DNA of 64,000 nucleotides, from the NCBI RefSeq assembly GCF_000179615.1, contig NZ_AEDD01000002.1:248001-312000 (forward strand), given 5' to 3'. Source of the stretch: Paenibacillus curdlanolyticus YK9 (GTDB lineage Bacteria > Bacillota > Bacilli > Paenibacillales > Paenibacillaceae). The notes under the pieces are model-generated. The model ran no database searches. It was not told the DNA's origin and saw nothing but the letters and a program-made list of their open reading frames with translations. Shown in pieces: positions 18,965-27,826 of this stretch (the first letter of the stretch is position 1; the number at the start of each line of letters is the position of its first letter). The position numbers were made by a program, and so were the translations under genes.

Positions 18965-19356
18965 GTTTAACGTTATCTTTAGATTTTCAGTACAAGACTA
19001 CGATCGAGAAGCTGTGGTCTGCGTTAACGGATTCAACCAAGCTAGCGAAGTGGACGCTCGAAAATGATTTTAAGCCCATCGTTGGCCACCGTTTCCAATT
19101 CCGCGCACAGCCAACTGAATATTGGAATGGAATCATTGATGGTGAAGTGCTTGTGGTGGAAGCGCCAAGCCGCTTATCCTATACATGGTCAAGCGGAGAG
19201 ACGCACACCGTTACTTGGACGATTCAGGATTTAGGAGAAGGCAAAGTCAACCTTCATCTCGAACAAACAGGCATCTCCAACGCACAAGCGCTCGGCGGCG
19301 CTAAATACGGCTGGACGAATTGGAACGGCGAGCTTGAAAAATTGTTGGCACAATAA
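18961..19356 (+). CDS. SRPBCC (AHSA1-like) domain protein
   Basis: The 131-residue protein matches the Bet v1/START-fold AHSA1 family in pattern: N-terminal strand and helix (TTIEKLWSALTDSTKLAKW), central strands with GEVLVVEAPSRLSYTW, and a C-terminal helix (YGWTNWNGELEKLL). These small cytoplasmic proteins form a hydrophobic ligand pocket. The ligand here is unknown. Translation is coupled to the ArsR gene by a 4-nt overlap, and both are under the twin-operator promoter. Such pairs often respond to small organic compounds; that is family knowledge rather than something seen here. Confidence 0.87.
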   Translation: MSLTLSLDFQYKTTIEKLWSALTDSTKLAKWTLENDFKPIVGHRFQFRAQPTEYWNGIIDGEVLVVEAPSRLSYTWSSGETHTVTWTIQDLGEGKVNLHLEQTGISNAQALGGAKYGWTNWNGELEKLLAQ

Positions 19357-19397
19357 CGGCTATTTGATCGTATATGATTTTTGAACCGAATTGACAT

Positions 19398-19428
19398 AAA
19401 CCGGCTGCATCATGTTTGCAGCCGGTTT
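19398..19428 (+). terminator. Hairpin after the arsR-SRPBCC operon
   Basis: Arms of about 11 bp (AAACCGGCTGCA and TGCAGCCGGTTT) lie 42 nt after the stop. The following T-tract is short, so it is a probable but imperfect terminator. It lies upstream of the UvrA-like gene. Confidence 0.55.
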
Positions 19429-19481
19429 ATGTTGTCTGCCATACGAAACAAATGGAAATGGAAGGGCGGGTAAATCTAAAA

Positions 19482-21737
19482 ATGAGCGAAGCAAATCAGG
19501 AATATATCGTACTTTCGGGAGCGAGGGAAAATAATCTCAAGAACGTATCCTTGCGTATTCCGAAACGGCAAATTACGATCTTCACAGGCGTTTCCGGTTC
19601 CGGCAAATCCTCGATCGTTTTCGATACGATTGCTGCAGAATCCACGCGACTGCTGAATGAAAACTTCAGCATGTTCGTTCGCAATTTTTTGCCGAAGGTA
19701 CCGCAGCCAGATACAGATGCTATTGAAAATTTGAGCATGGCTGTCATCGTCGATCAGAAGCGGCTAGGCGGCGGATCCCATTCCACTATGGGCACCATTA
19801 CGGATATTTCGCCTATTCTCCGACTCCTCTTCTCTCGAGCAGGCGAGCCTTATGTCGGACAAGCAAATATGTTTTCGTTCAACGATCCGCAAGGCATGTG
19901 TCTCGAGTGCAGCGGGATCGGCCGCAGGCTGGGCATCGATATGAGCAAGGCGCTGGACATGTCGAAATCTCTTAATGAAGGCGCAATTCTGCTGCCGGAT
20001 TATAAGGTGGACAGCATGGATTGGTCGATCATTGTGCAAACGGGGTCCTTCGATACCGACAAAAAGCTGAGCGATTATTCCGCTGAGGAATTAGATTTGC
20101 TGCTGCACGGCAAAGCAAGGAAAGTGGAGATGCAGTTCGGCGGCAAGGCAATCAATATTACGGTGGAAGGCGTTATCGAGAAATTCACCAATAAATACAT
20201 CAAACGGGATTTAAAGACGATGTCCGAGCGGACGCAAAAAGCGGTCGCGCCATACATCACCGAAGGTCCTTGCTCAAGCTGCCGTGGGGCGAGACTGAGC
20301 CAAGCCGCGCTCAATTGCAAAATCAATAGCCTTAATATTGCGGATATGTCTTCTATGGAGGTCGGGCAGCTCATTCGCGTTATTCGGGAAATCGACAACC
20401 CTGTTGCTGCGCCGATTGTTAAATCGCTAACGGAGCGTCTGCAGCATCTGGTCGATATTGGGCTCGACTACTTGACGCTGGATCGCGAGACTGACACGTT
20501 GTCCGGCGGCGAGTCACAGCGCGTCAAGATGGTGAAGCATTTAAGCGGCAGTCTCGTGGACGTCACCTATATTTTCGATGAGCCCAGCGTTGGCTTGCAT
20601 CCCCGAGACGTACATAGGCTGAATGAATTGCTGCAAAAGCTGCGCGACAAAGGCAATACCGTTCTCGTCGTGGAGCATGATCCCGATGTGATCAAAATAG
20701 CGGACCATATCGTCGACGTAGGACCTCATGCAGGTAGCCGAGGCGGCACGATCATGTATGAAGGAAGCTTCGAGGGTTTGCTGGAGTCCGGTACGCTGAC
20801 GGGCAATCATATGAAACGGCCGCTCCATCTGAAGCAGGATTGCAGGCAGCCATCCGGCAAGCTTTCGATCCAGAATGCTACGCTGCACAATCTGAATCAA
20901 GTAAGCGTCGATATCCCTACTGGCGTCTTGACCGTCGTTACGGGTGTTGCCGGTTCTGGCAAGAGTACGCTCATTAACGACGTATTCCTGAGCCAGCATT
21001 CGGACGCGATCGTGATTGACCAATCGGCCGTCGGCGTGTCGACACGCTCGAACCCTGCGACCTATACGGGCATTATGGATGATGTCCGTAAGGCATTTGC
21101 TTCAGCAAACAAAGTCAACCAGGGCTTGTTCAGCTTTAACTCCAAAGGGGCTTGCGAGAACTGCCAAGGGCTTGGCGTTGTATACACCGATCTTGCGTTC
21201 CTAGAGAGCGTAAAGCTGCCATGCGAAGTATGTGGAGGCAAACGATTCAAGGAGGAAGTGCTCGCGTACAAGCTGGATGGCAAATCCATTGCTGAAGTGC
21301 TGGCGATGACGGTGGAGCAGGCTTTAGAGTTTTTCCAAATCAAAGAGGTTGTACGTAAGCTGCAGGCGATGAGCGACGTGGGGTTAAACTATATTACCCT
21401 CGGCCAGCCGCTAAGCACGCTCTCCGGCGGAGAATGTCAGCGAATTAAGCTGGCAAGCGAGCTGCATAAGAAGGGGAGTATCTACGTCATGGACGAGCCG
21501 ACAACCGGCCTACATATGTCCGATATCGGTCTCCTCATGGCAATCATGAATCGGCTCGTAGATGCCGGCAACACGGTAATTGTCATCGAGCACAATCTCG
21601 ATGTGATCAGCCAAGCGGATTGGATTATAGACATGGGGCCTGATGGAGGCAGCAAAGGCGGACAAGTGGTGTTCGAGGGAACGCCTTCACAGATTATCCA
21701 TGTGGAGCATTCGATTACGGGAAGGTATTTGAATTAA
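19482..21737 (+). CDS. Short UvrA-like ABC ATPase (excinuclease subunit A paralogue)
   Basis: The frame extends upstream to 19416, but MSEANQEYIVLSGAREN aligns with the usual UvrA start, so ATG 19482 is preferred although its ribosome site is weak. The 751-residue protein carries two ABC cassettes: Walker A motifs GVSGSGKSS and GVAGSGKST, signatures LSGGESQRV and LSGGECQRI, and Walker B with FDEPSVGLH and MDEPTTGLH. Cysteine pairs (CLECSGIG, CSSCRGARL, CENCQGLG, CEVCGG) mark zinc modules. It is about 200 residues shorter than housekeeping UvrA, like the paralogues linked to tolerance of DNA-binding drugs. It is probably a DNA-damage or resistance protein rather than core repair. Confidence 0.88.
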   Translation: MSEANQEYIVLSGARENNLKNVSLRIPKRQITIFTGVSGSGKSSIVFDTIAAESTRLLNENFSMFVRNFLPKVPQPDTDAIENLSMAVIVDQKRLGGGSHSTMGTITDISPILRLLFSRAGEPYVGQANMFSFNDPQGMCLECSGIGRRLGIDMSKALDMSKSLNEGAILLPDYKVDSMDWSIIVQTGSFDTDKKLSDYSAEELDLLLHGKARKVEMQFGGKAINITVEGVIEKFTNKYIKRDLKTMSERTQKAVAPYITEGPCSSCRGARLSQAALNCKINSLNIADMSSMEVGQLIRVIREIDNPVAAPIVKSLTERLQHLVDIGLDYLTLDRETDTLSGGESQRVKMVKHLSGSLVDVTYIFDEPSVGLHPRDVHRLNELLQKLRDKGNTVLVVEHDPDVIKIADHIVDVGPHAGSRGGTIMYEGSFEGLLESGTLTGNHMKRPLHLKQDCRQPSGKLSIQNATLHNLNQVSVDIPTGVLTVVTGVAGSGKSTLINDVFLSQHSDAIVIDQSAVGVSTRSNPATYTGIMDDVRKAFASANKVNQGLFSFNSKGACENCQGLGVVYTDLAFLESVKLPCEVCGGKRFKEEVLAYKLDGKSIAEVLAMTVEQALEFFQIKEVVRKLQAMSDVGLNYITLGQPLSTLSGGECQRIKLASELHKKGSIYVMDEPTTGLHMSDIGLLMAIMNRLVDAGNTVIVIEHNLDVISQADWIIDMGPDGGSKGGQVVFEGTPSQIIHVEHSITGRYLN

Positions 21738-21755
21738 TATACTTCTAGTTTGATT

Positions 21756-21790
21756 AGAAGCTGCCTCTTGATGGGCAGCTTCTTTGTGTT
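21756..21790 (+). terminator. Intrinsic terminator after the UvrA-like gene
   Basis: A 10-bp stem (AGAAGCTGCC with GGCAGCTTCT) lies 18 nt past the stop, followed by a short T-rich stretch. Confidence 0.75.
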
Positions 21791-21959
21791 ATCCAGTGTG
21801 ATGGTCGAGTGGGAACCATTAAAAAAACGCGACCAAACAACTATTTTGTACGTATCCGTATCATGAAGTGGTTTAATTGGTCCTATTTACTTGAATGAAT
21901 TAAAAGTTGGGTAAATTGATTAAGTTCTGGAGATGTTTGTGGAGAAAATCTAAACATAA

Positions 21960-22682
21960 ATTAAGAGAGTAACTATTGAAAATGAGCTGACTTTAGCAGA
22001 AAATGAAATTCAAGAAATTGAGGAACAACTGATCCACGTTGGACTTGTCAAAGTATCGAAAGAAGTTAAATCGGGGGTTCAGATTCTATCCTCGACCACT
22101 GCAGATTTTGATGATAATAATGAATTTACGATATATTACGACACTGCTGTTGCAAAATACTTAGCACACTATGGCGGAAATTGGTTAAATGACAACTACT
22201 ACGATGATGCTCAAGGAGAATGTCCGTGGACTGGCTGCGGCTCAGGTTGGTTTGATATTGGCGGTGCAGATGGTATTGGAATCTTCTCGCTTCATAAAGA
22301 TATTAATATTAGTAACCGTAAATTTTACACCCTCGATGAGGATTTAGATGACACAGATCGTTCGGATAATAACCTTTCAGAACCTGTTGATAGTAGAGGA
22401 GCGGGATTTACGTGGCAAGAACAAGCTTACAATAATAGATACCCAGGAGTGTCATATTGGAGCAATTACGATTCATATCGCTTATTGGAATGGTACCACT
22501 TTACATTTGTAGGTGGTAAGCCAAGTGCAGGTACTACAATATCTTTTAAGGCTGAAGTTGGGCATACTTGGGATACAACGGAAGTAAATAGTATTAGTGT
22601 AGGTCCATGGTCAATTGGAATAGGTTTCAATACAAGTACGAATAAGTTTTTAGAATCTGATATAGTCCAAGTTACTTTTTAA
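21960..22682 (+). pseudogene. Open frame of 240 codons without a usable start codon, probably a 5'-truncated gene
   Basis: Reading in the frame that ends with the stop at 22680-22682, the frame is open back to a TAA at 21957. It has no ATG, TTG or GTG except a late GTG at 22449, which would give only 77 residues. The conceptual protein starts with a charged helix (ELTLAENEIQEIEEQL), then a beta-rich, aromatic part with CPWTGCGSGWFDIGG. The DNA is clearly more AT-rich than the flanks. All three frames are closed just upstream, so the natural start and probably a signal peptide are lost, unless a rare start such as ATT or CTG is used. I do not recognise the family. Confidence 0.6.
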
Positions 22683-22795
22683 CAAAATAATTTAAGAAGG
22701 AGAGGGGGAGAAATCTCCTTCCCTTTTATGTTTATTTTAATTATCTTCTGATGAATTGGAAGATTTATATTTAACTCTGTTAAGGAGGTGAGAAT

Positions 22796-23314
22796 ATGTC
22801 TGAAAAACAGAGGGTATATCTACTTGTCTCATTGTCATTTGCGATTATTTTATTCATTATTTTATTTATAAAATATGAGAATAGTAAAAGTACTTACGAT
22901 AGAATTTCGGAGTATGTGAATGTCGGATTGGTTTTACAAAAAGATACGCAACAGGATTTTAAGTTAAAGGACATCGACATTTCGTTTATCAGGGATAGCT
23001 TTAATGATGTACATGTTTTATTTTTTTCAAAGCATCGCGTAATCCATTATGTGTACTTTAAATCGAAGGAAATGGAAGGACAACGTGTGTATTGGAAAGC
23101 GGGCAGGTATGAACAGATGCAATTATTTGCAGGAGTTATTTACGATGAACGTATTAATCAACTTTCAATAAATGGGATCACAGATAATCAGTTGTTGAAA
23201 GTTGACTACGATAGAAGAAGCTATTATTTATCGATTACGCCCGAATCCCAAACTGAACCTATTATGATTAAGGGATATTCCAAGAATAATGAGCTTATAT
23301 ATTCAAATGAATAA
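22796..23314 (+). CDS. Hypothetical membrane-anchored protein
   Basis: The 172-residue protein has a strong AAGGAGG site 7 nt before its ATG. It starts with MSEKQR and a hydrophobic segment (about residues 8-25, YLLVSLSFAIILFIILFI), which is an N-terminal anchor. An outward-facing mixed alpha/beta part of ~145 residues follows, with no cysteine or recognised motif. It lies in the same AT-rich patch as the start-less frame before it and is closed by its own terminator. Function unknown; it may be the partner of the truncated upstream gene. Confidence 0.7.
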   Translation: MSEKQRVYLLVSLSFAIILFIILFIKYENSKSTYDRISEYVNVGLVLQKDTQQDFKLKDIDISFIRDSFNDVHVLFFSKHRVIHYVYFKSKEMEGQRVYWKAGRYEQMQLFAGVIYDERINQLSINGITDNQLLKVDYDRRSYYLSITPESQTEPIMIKGYSKNNELIYSNE

Positions 23315-23328
23315 TGTTTTCTTTTAAG

Positions 23329-23379
23329 ACAAATCAGACAATGAAGGTCAAATCCCTCAGATGTCCGGTTTGTTTTTTT
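23329..23379 (+). terminator. Intrinsic terminator
   Basis: ACAAATCAGACA pairs with TGTCCGGTTTGT (one mismatch, one G-T pair) and is followed by seven T. Confidence 0.8.
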
Positions 23380-23569
23380 GTTCTTATAGTGTTATTTTGT
23401 TCACTATTAGGTATTATTAAAAATTTAATATATGGTAATATTACTTATCTGCAATAATATTAATCATATATTTACATAAAGAACCTCCAATTAATGATAT
23501 GTGAGTGAGATAGGCTAATTTCTGGTTCGATTCCAGACACTTGTAAGAAACATATAGGGGGTATTTTTG

Positions 23570-23902
23570 TTGAGTAAAAAATGGTTGTCTGTCGTGATGT
23601 CCGTTGCTTTAATAATGTCTGTATCATCCACCGTATTAGCATGCCCATCTACGCCCACATCCTCAGATTTCACAGGAAAAGTTGATATTGGAGATTTTGA
23701 TCTATATGTCGATATCCAAGGCTCGGCTAATCGTAGTGTTAGCGAACCGGCAGTCGTATTTGAATGCGGGCGCGATTCAAGCAGCTCTGTGTGGTCTTCG
23801 GTCTTTTATTTGAGTAAAAATAAGAGGGCAAGCCATCTTACGGTTGACGGGACACCATTCGGTGTCATATACTTAAATGGACACCAAATGGTGTCTAATT
23901 AA
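23570..23902 (+). pseudogene. N-terminal remnant of a secreted alpha/beta-hydrolase
   Basis: TTG codons at 23567 and 23570 follow a GGGGG motif. The product begins with a clear signal peptide (KKWLSVVMSVALIMSVSSTVLA followed by Cys-Pro), then GDFDLYVDIQG and PAVVFECGRDSSSSVWSSV. This is the start of an alpha/beta-hydrolase, which normally runs on for another 200 or more residues with a Ser-His-Asp triad. After about residue 76 the frame becomes unrelated sequence and ends in the promoter and operators of the next gene. It is therefore a truncated gene, probably broken by insertion of the downstream segment. Confidence 0.7.
23844..23895 (+). promoter_or_regulatory. Promoter of the DoxX-like gene with two ArsR-type operators
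   Basis: The -35 TTGACG is at 23844-23849 and the -10 TATACT at 23868-23873, with an 18-nt spacer. Dyads GACACCATTCGGTGTC (23851-23866) and GACACCAAATGGTGTC (23880-23895) have centres 29 bp apart. Placement and spacing are the same as in front of the ArsR gene at 18470-18522. Confidence 0.8.
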
Positions 23903-23966
23903 AAGTGACGATGGCCGTTTGACATTCAAGCATATTTGCTTGAACCGATGATGAGGAGGAAATAAA

Positions 23967-24389
23967 ATGAATCAGGTTGGAATGGCAGCACTCACTTCGA
24001 AAGCTGAAGCTGTGCCTCAAGGGAAAAAGATTGCTTTTTGGATAGTCACATTATTGCTCGCAGCAGCTATTACGTTAAGCGGTATTGGACAGCTCATGCA
24101 ATATGGAGGAAACCTTGAGCTTGTATCGAAAATTGGGTATCCCACCTATGTGTTAACCATTCTTGGCATCTGGAAGGTGCTTGGCGCCTTTGCGCTCATC
24201 CTGCCAGGCTTCCCTCGGCTGAAGGAATGGGTGCATGCCGGTATTTTCTTTTTAATGACTGGCGCGGCCTTATCGCATGGTTTTGCCGATGATTACGGCA
24301 GCTACGGTTTCAATCTCATTCTTCCGCTTTTCTATGCAGCGTTAAATATTGCCTCTTGGGCATTGCGTCCGATGAGCCGAAAGCTTTAA
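23967..24389 (+). CDS. DoxX-like membrane protein
   Basis: The 140-residue protein starts at an ATG behind GAGGAGG. It has four hydrophobic segments (about residues 22-42, 58-80, 87-103 and 112-130), with ILGIWKVLGAFALILPGFPRLKEWVHAGIFF in the second and third, the hallmark of DoxX-like proteins. These inner-membrane proteins are poorly understood; some are tied to thiol or organic-compound stress. The promoter carries the same twin operators as the ArsR-SRPBCC operon, so the three genes probably form one small regulon. A terminator follows. Confidence 0.88.
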   Translation: MNQVGMAALTSKAEAVPQGKKIAFWIVTLLLAAAITLSGIGQLMQYGGNLELVSKIGYPTYVLTILGIWKVLGAFALILPGFPRLKEWVHAGIFFLMTGAALSHGFADDYGSYGFNLILPLFYAALNIASWALRPMSRKL

Positions 24390-24390
24390 T

Positions 24391-24413
24391 TCCCGCCGAT
24401 GCGGGATTTTTTT
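24391..24413 (+). terminator. Intrinsic terminator of the DoxX-like gene
   Basis: TCCCGC, a CGAT loop and GCGGGA are followed by seven T. Confidence 0.88.
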
Positions 24414-24477
24414 AATTCAAGGAATAGAAGGGGGCTGTACGACGGGAGGATTAATTCGGAAGGTGAAGGCAGCCGAA

Positions 24478-24513
24478 ACAAGCTCTTGTCATTTGGCGAT
24501 GACAAGAGCTTGT
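24478..24513. repeat. Perfect 15-bp inverted repeat with 6-nt loop
   Basis: The arms 24478-24492 (ACAAGCTCTTGTCAT) and 24499-24513 are exact complements. No T-tract follows on either strand, so it is not a plain terminator. It lies between two convergent genes and could be an attenuator, a protein site or a transcript barrier. Confidence 0.6.
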
Positions 24514-24589
24514 CCGATCCTCGACAGATGATGGCTATCGAGTAAGTGGCAGCTTGGAGAAGATGCTGCGGAAGCGAAATGCTTTTCGC

Positions 24590-24901
24590 TTAAATTTTTG
24601 TAATAGGTTGATACGTAATATCCTTCGCAATTTTGAGCACGGTAATTTGGCGGATGCCTTTGGGTTCAGGCAAAGCAACTCGAAACTCCATATAAGGCAT
24701 TACATTTTTCAGCTCAGCATCTACATTATAGTGTTTCTTGAAGAGTGCGATGTAATCGCCGGCAGTTGCTACTGATCCTCGATTTAACAGCATCTCAAGG
24801 TGATCCACTCTCGCACCGTAATAATCAAGGGTTTGAACGGAAACAAAATATCGATCCTTAATGACGCTTCGTTCTTCGTCCTGCATGAATTCTCTATTCA
24901 T
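24590..24901 (-). CDS. Hypothetical small protein
   Basis: The ATG at 24901 follows AGGAGG by 7 nt; a longer frame to 24949 lacks a site. The 103-residue protein is soluble, without signal or membrane segment: MNREFMQDEERSVIKDRYFVSVQTLDY at the start, a helical middle and a C-terminal ITVLKIAKDITYQPITKI. I do not recognise a family. It stands alone, convergent to the DoxX-like gene. The good ribosome site and balanced composition argue for a real gene. Confidence 0.6.
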   Translation of the reverse strand: MNREFMQDEERSVIKDRYFVSVQTLDYYGARVDHLEMLLNRGSVATAGDYIALFKKHYNVDAELKNVMPYMEFRVALPEPKGIRQITVLKIAKDITYQPITKI

Positions 24902-24949
24902 CCTTGCAACCTCCTTAATACTTTTACTTATGATGCTATTCGCATGCAA

Positions 24950-25475
24950 GTAGTCGACATTGTCAAGTAAAAAGCTTTAGCCCGGTGACCATAATCTTAT
25001 TCGGATGATGACGGCGGCGCTTCAAATCGATGCTTTCGTTCGGCGATATCTGGTGATCAGGCCCGTCGTTTCAGGCATAATGCAGGGGACTGCAACGATT
25101 TCCGCTTTTTGGCTAGACATCTTTTATATCGGCAGGTTAGTGGGAAATTATAGAGATACAATCATCAATTGAATCGGTTCTACAAGGGGGAGGGGTTTGA
25201 GTGAGGGGTCCTGGCAGTTTGATGGACAAATCCCATTATTTCTAAAAATTTCTACACCTAATCATAAAAATGACACGTATTCCCAGCATCACCGGCATGC
25301 TAGGATGGAAGAACGACGGCCGTCCGCCTGATGAAGGGGAGGCGATGGGGGTGATGCAGTTGAGTGCAGCAGCTTCACAATAAAATGAAAGCGATTTCAT
25401 TAAAGAGGTGACGAAAAAACACATCATGGGAGCTTCAAGAAACGGCATGAATATAACCGAGAGGAAGGATCATTA
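24950..25475. other. Intergenic region upstream of the glucanase genes
   Basis: These 526 nt hold no convincing gene. The only recognisable site is the cre-like palindrome at 25385-25400. A short open frame near 24996-25170 has no ribosome binding site and was not accepted. The glucanase promoter is presumably here, but I could not place it with confidence. Confidence 0.5.
25385..25400 (+). promoter_or_regulatory. Catabolite-responsive element (cre) candidate
   Basis: ATGAAAGCGATTTCAT fits the CcpA consensus WTGNAANCGNWNNCW at every fixed position and lies 75 nt before the first glucanase start codon, where CcpA would repress in rich carbon. Confidence 0.7.
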
Positions 25476-27791
25476 ATGACTTGGAAAAGAGCCTCGATGC
25501 TCTTACTTGTGTTTGCGCTTGTTTTGGGACTGGGGTTTGTACCGCAGCCAGCTGCGGCAGCGCCAGGCGATCCGGGCAAGATCGAAGCCGAAAGCTACGC
25601 GGCGATGAACGGCATTCAGACCGAAACATGCACAGAAGGCGGTTTGAATGTTGGGTACATCGAAGCGGGCGACTGGATGGACTATACGGTTAACGTACAG
25701 ACGGCGGGAACCTATTCCGTCGATTTTCGAGTGTCCAGCCCGTATGCGAATACGCAGCTGCAGCTGCTTAAAGGCGCAACGACGCTAGCGACGGTCACGA
25801 ATCCGAACACGGGCGGCTGGCAAAATTGGCAGACCGTTTCGACGACCGTTAATTTGACGGCCGGCAGCCAAACGCTGCGCGTTTATGCCGCTTCGAACGG
25901 CTGGAACTTGAACTGGATCAACATTACATCGGCAACGCCAGTGCAGCAGGTGGCGGCTCCGACATTCACACCGGCGGGCGGAACGTATAACGCGGCGCAA
26001 AATGTCACGCTTGCATCGGCAACGGCAGGCGCAACGATTAAGTACACAACGGACGGGTCAACGCCGACGGCAGCTTCCCCGACATACGCTGCGCCGATTA
26101 ATGTGTCGTCTTCGCTGACGATCAAGGCGATCGCGACGAAGGCGGGCATGACGGATTCGACGGTTGCAGCAGCCTCTTATACGATTCAAACCGCAACCGG
26201 CGGGAAAGCGGTACCGGGCAAAATCGAAGCGGAAAGTTACGATGCAATGTTCGGAGTCGCAACCGAGCAATCGTCGGAGGGCGGACTAAACGTCGGCTGG
26301 ATCGAAACCGGCGATTCGATGAGCTATAACGTAAGCGTTGCCACAGCAGGCGCGTATACGGTCCAGTTCCGCGTGGCAAGTCCAAATGCAGGCGGACAAA
26401 TCCAGCTGCGAAACGGTGCGACGGTGCTCGGATCGGCAACGGTTTCTAACACAGGCGGCTGGCAGACATGGTCGACCGTTACGATCGCGACGGGCGTCAA
26501 TCTGGCTGCGGGCAGTCAGACGTTGACGGTTTATGCTGCGGCAGGCGGCTTCAATCTGAACTGGCTTCAGTTTACGGTCGGCGCGCCGACACCGAAGGCA
26601 GCAACGCCTACGTTCTCTCCTGTAGGAGGCGGCACCTACGCGACCGCACAGAACGTGACGCTTGCGACTGCAACGGCTGGTGCAGTTATTAAGTATACGA
26701 CCGACGGCACGACGCCGACGGCAGCATCGCTAACCTACACCGGACCGATTACAGTCGCAACGACAACCTCGGTGAAGGCGATCGCGATCAAGTCAGGCAT
26801 GGCCGACTCTGATCTTGCTAGCGCTGCCTATAAAATCTCCAAGGGCGGCGGCGCGATGGATTTCCAAATCAAGAACGGAACTAGAGGCAATTATGCGGAC
26901 AATCAGATCTACTGGGCAGTCCTTGGTCTGGATGCGAATAACAAGCTGAGCTATCTCGATGCGAACGGCAATCTGGTGCCGACATCGACGGCGCTGAACG
27001 ATGCTCCGGGCCATTTGACGAAAAACGGACAGAACTACGCGAACATTTATCACAAGCTGAGCGATGTTCCGATCGTCTCCACGCCTGCGATATCGTCCGG
27101 GCGCATGTTCCTCAGCGTCGGCTCGCCAATGTACATCAAAGTATACAATGACGGCTATGCTGGGCCTGACGTGAACAATCCGACCGACCCAAATAACGAC
27201 CTCTATTGGGACTTTATTGAATTTACGCTCGATGCTGGCGGCTACCACGGGAATACGACCCGCGTCGACGCATTCGGCTTCCCGATTACGCACCGCCTCA
27301 TTACGAAGGATGGATATGATCGTACAGTCGGTGAAACGGAAACGCGCGCAAACTTGTTCGCCGCCTATCTGAACGAAGTGCCAGCTGAATTCAAAACGCT
27401 CGTGCAAGCGCCTTATCGCATTCTGGCTCCAGCGAAGGGCGGATTTAAAGCAGGCGGTCCTTACGCCAATTATTTCGATAACTATGTGAATCAAGTGTGG
27501 ACGGGAACTGGACCGAAACCGACGACGCAGGAGATCTTGCTCGGCATCGGTGCTGCTGCCGATCCTCAGCTGTGCGCTGCGCTGAATCGCGGCGTTTACC
27601 CGAATCCGGCGCAATGGACGGATACGAGCCAGTACTACAAAATTACGCCTAGCAACTACTATTCGAAGTTCTGGCATGATCACAGCATTGACGGTTTATC
27701 CTACGGCTTCTGTTATGACGACGTGTACAACCAAGCCGCTTATTTGGAGCGCAACGACCCTCTCGCCCTAATCGTAACGGTCGGCTGGTAA
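25476..27791 (+). CDS. Secreted GH64 beta-1,3-glucanase with two CBM6 modules
   Basis: The 771-residue protein begins with a signal peptide (cut near residue 29). It then has CBM6 (about 33-151), a chitobiase C-terminal-type Ig-like linker (154-236), a second CBM6 (243-368), a second linker (369-455) and a GH64 domain (460-771). GH64 enzymes release laminaripentaose from beta-1,3-glucan. The catalytic pair is visible as Glu582 in DFIEFT and Asp598 in TRVDAFG, exactly 16 residues apart as in the characterised Glu154/Asp170 enzyme. The start follows GAGGAAGGA. It leads a three-gene set of related glycanases under a probable cre site; exported and likely active on fungal or algal glucan. Confidence 0.92.
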   Translation: MTWKRASMLLLVFALVLGLGFVPQPAAAAPGDPGKIEAESYAAMNGIQTETCTEGGLNVGYIEAGDWMDYTVNVQTAGTYSVDFRVSSPYANTQLQLLKGATTLATVTNPNTGGWQNWQTVSTTVNLTAGSQTLRVYAASNGWNLNWINITSATPVQQVAAPTFTPAGGTYNAAQNVTLASATAGATIKYTTDGSTPTAASPTYAAPINVSSSLTIKAIATKAGMTDSTVAAASYTIQTATGGKAVPGKIEAESYDAMFGVATEQSSEGGLNVGWIETGDSMSYNVSVATAGAYTVQFRVASPNAGGQIQLRNGATVLGSATVSNTGGWQTWSTVTIATGVNLAAGSQTLTVYAAAGGFNLNWLQFTVGAPTPKAATPTFSPVGGGTYATAQNVTLATATAGAVIKYTTDGTTPTAASLTYTGPITVATTTSVKAIAIKSGMADSDLASAAYKISKGGGAMDFQIKNGTRGNYADNQIYWAVLGLDANNKLSYLDANGNLVPTSTALNDAPGHLTKNGQNYANIYHKLSDVPIVSTPAISSGRMFLSVGSPMYIKVYNDGYAGPDVNNPTDPNNDLYWDFIEFTLDAGGYHGNTTRVDAFGFPITHRLITKDGYDRTVGETETRANLFAAYLNEVPAEFKTLVQAPYRILAPAKGGFKAGGPYANYFDNYVNQVWTGTGPKPTTQEILLGIGAAADPQLCAALNRGVYPNPAQWTDTSQYYKITPSNYYSKFWHDHSIDGLSYGFCYDDVYNQAAYLERNDPLALIVTVGW

Positions 27792-27826
27792 TACCAAACG
27801 AACCAATAATCGAAGGAGGCATAACG

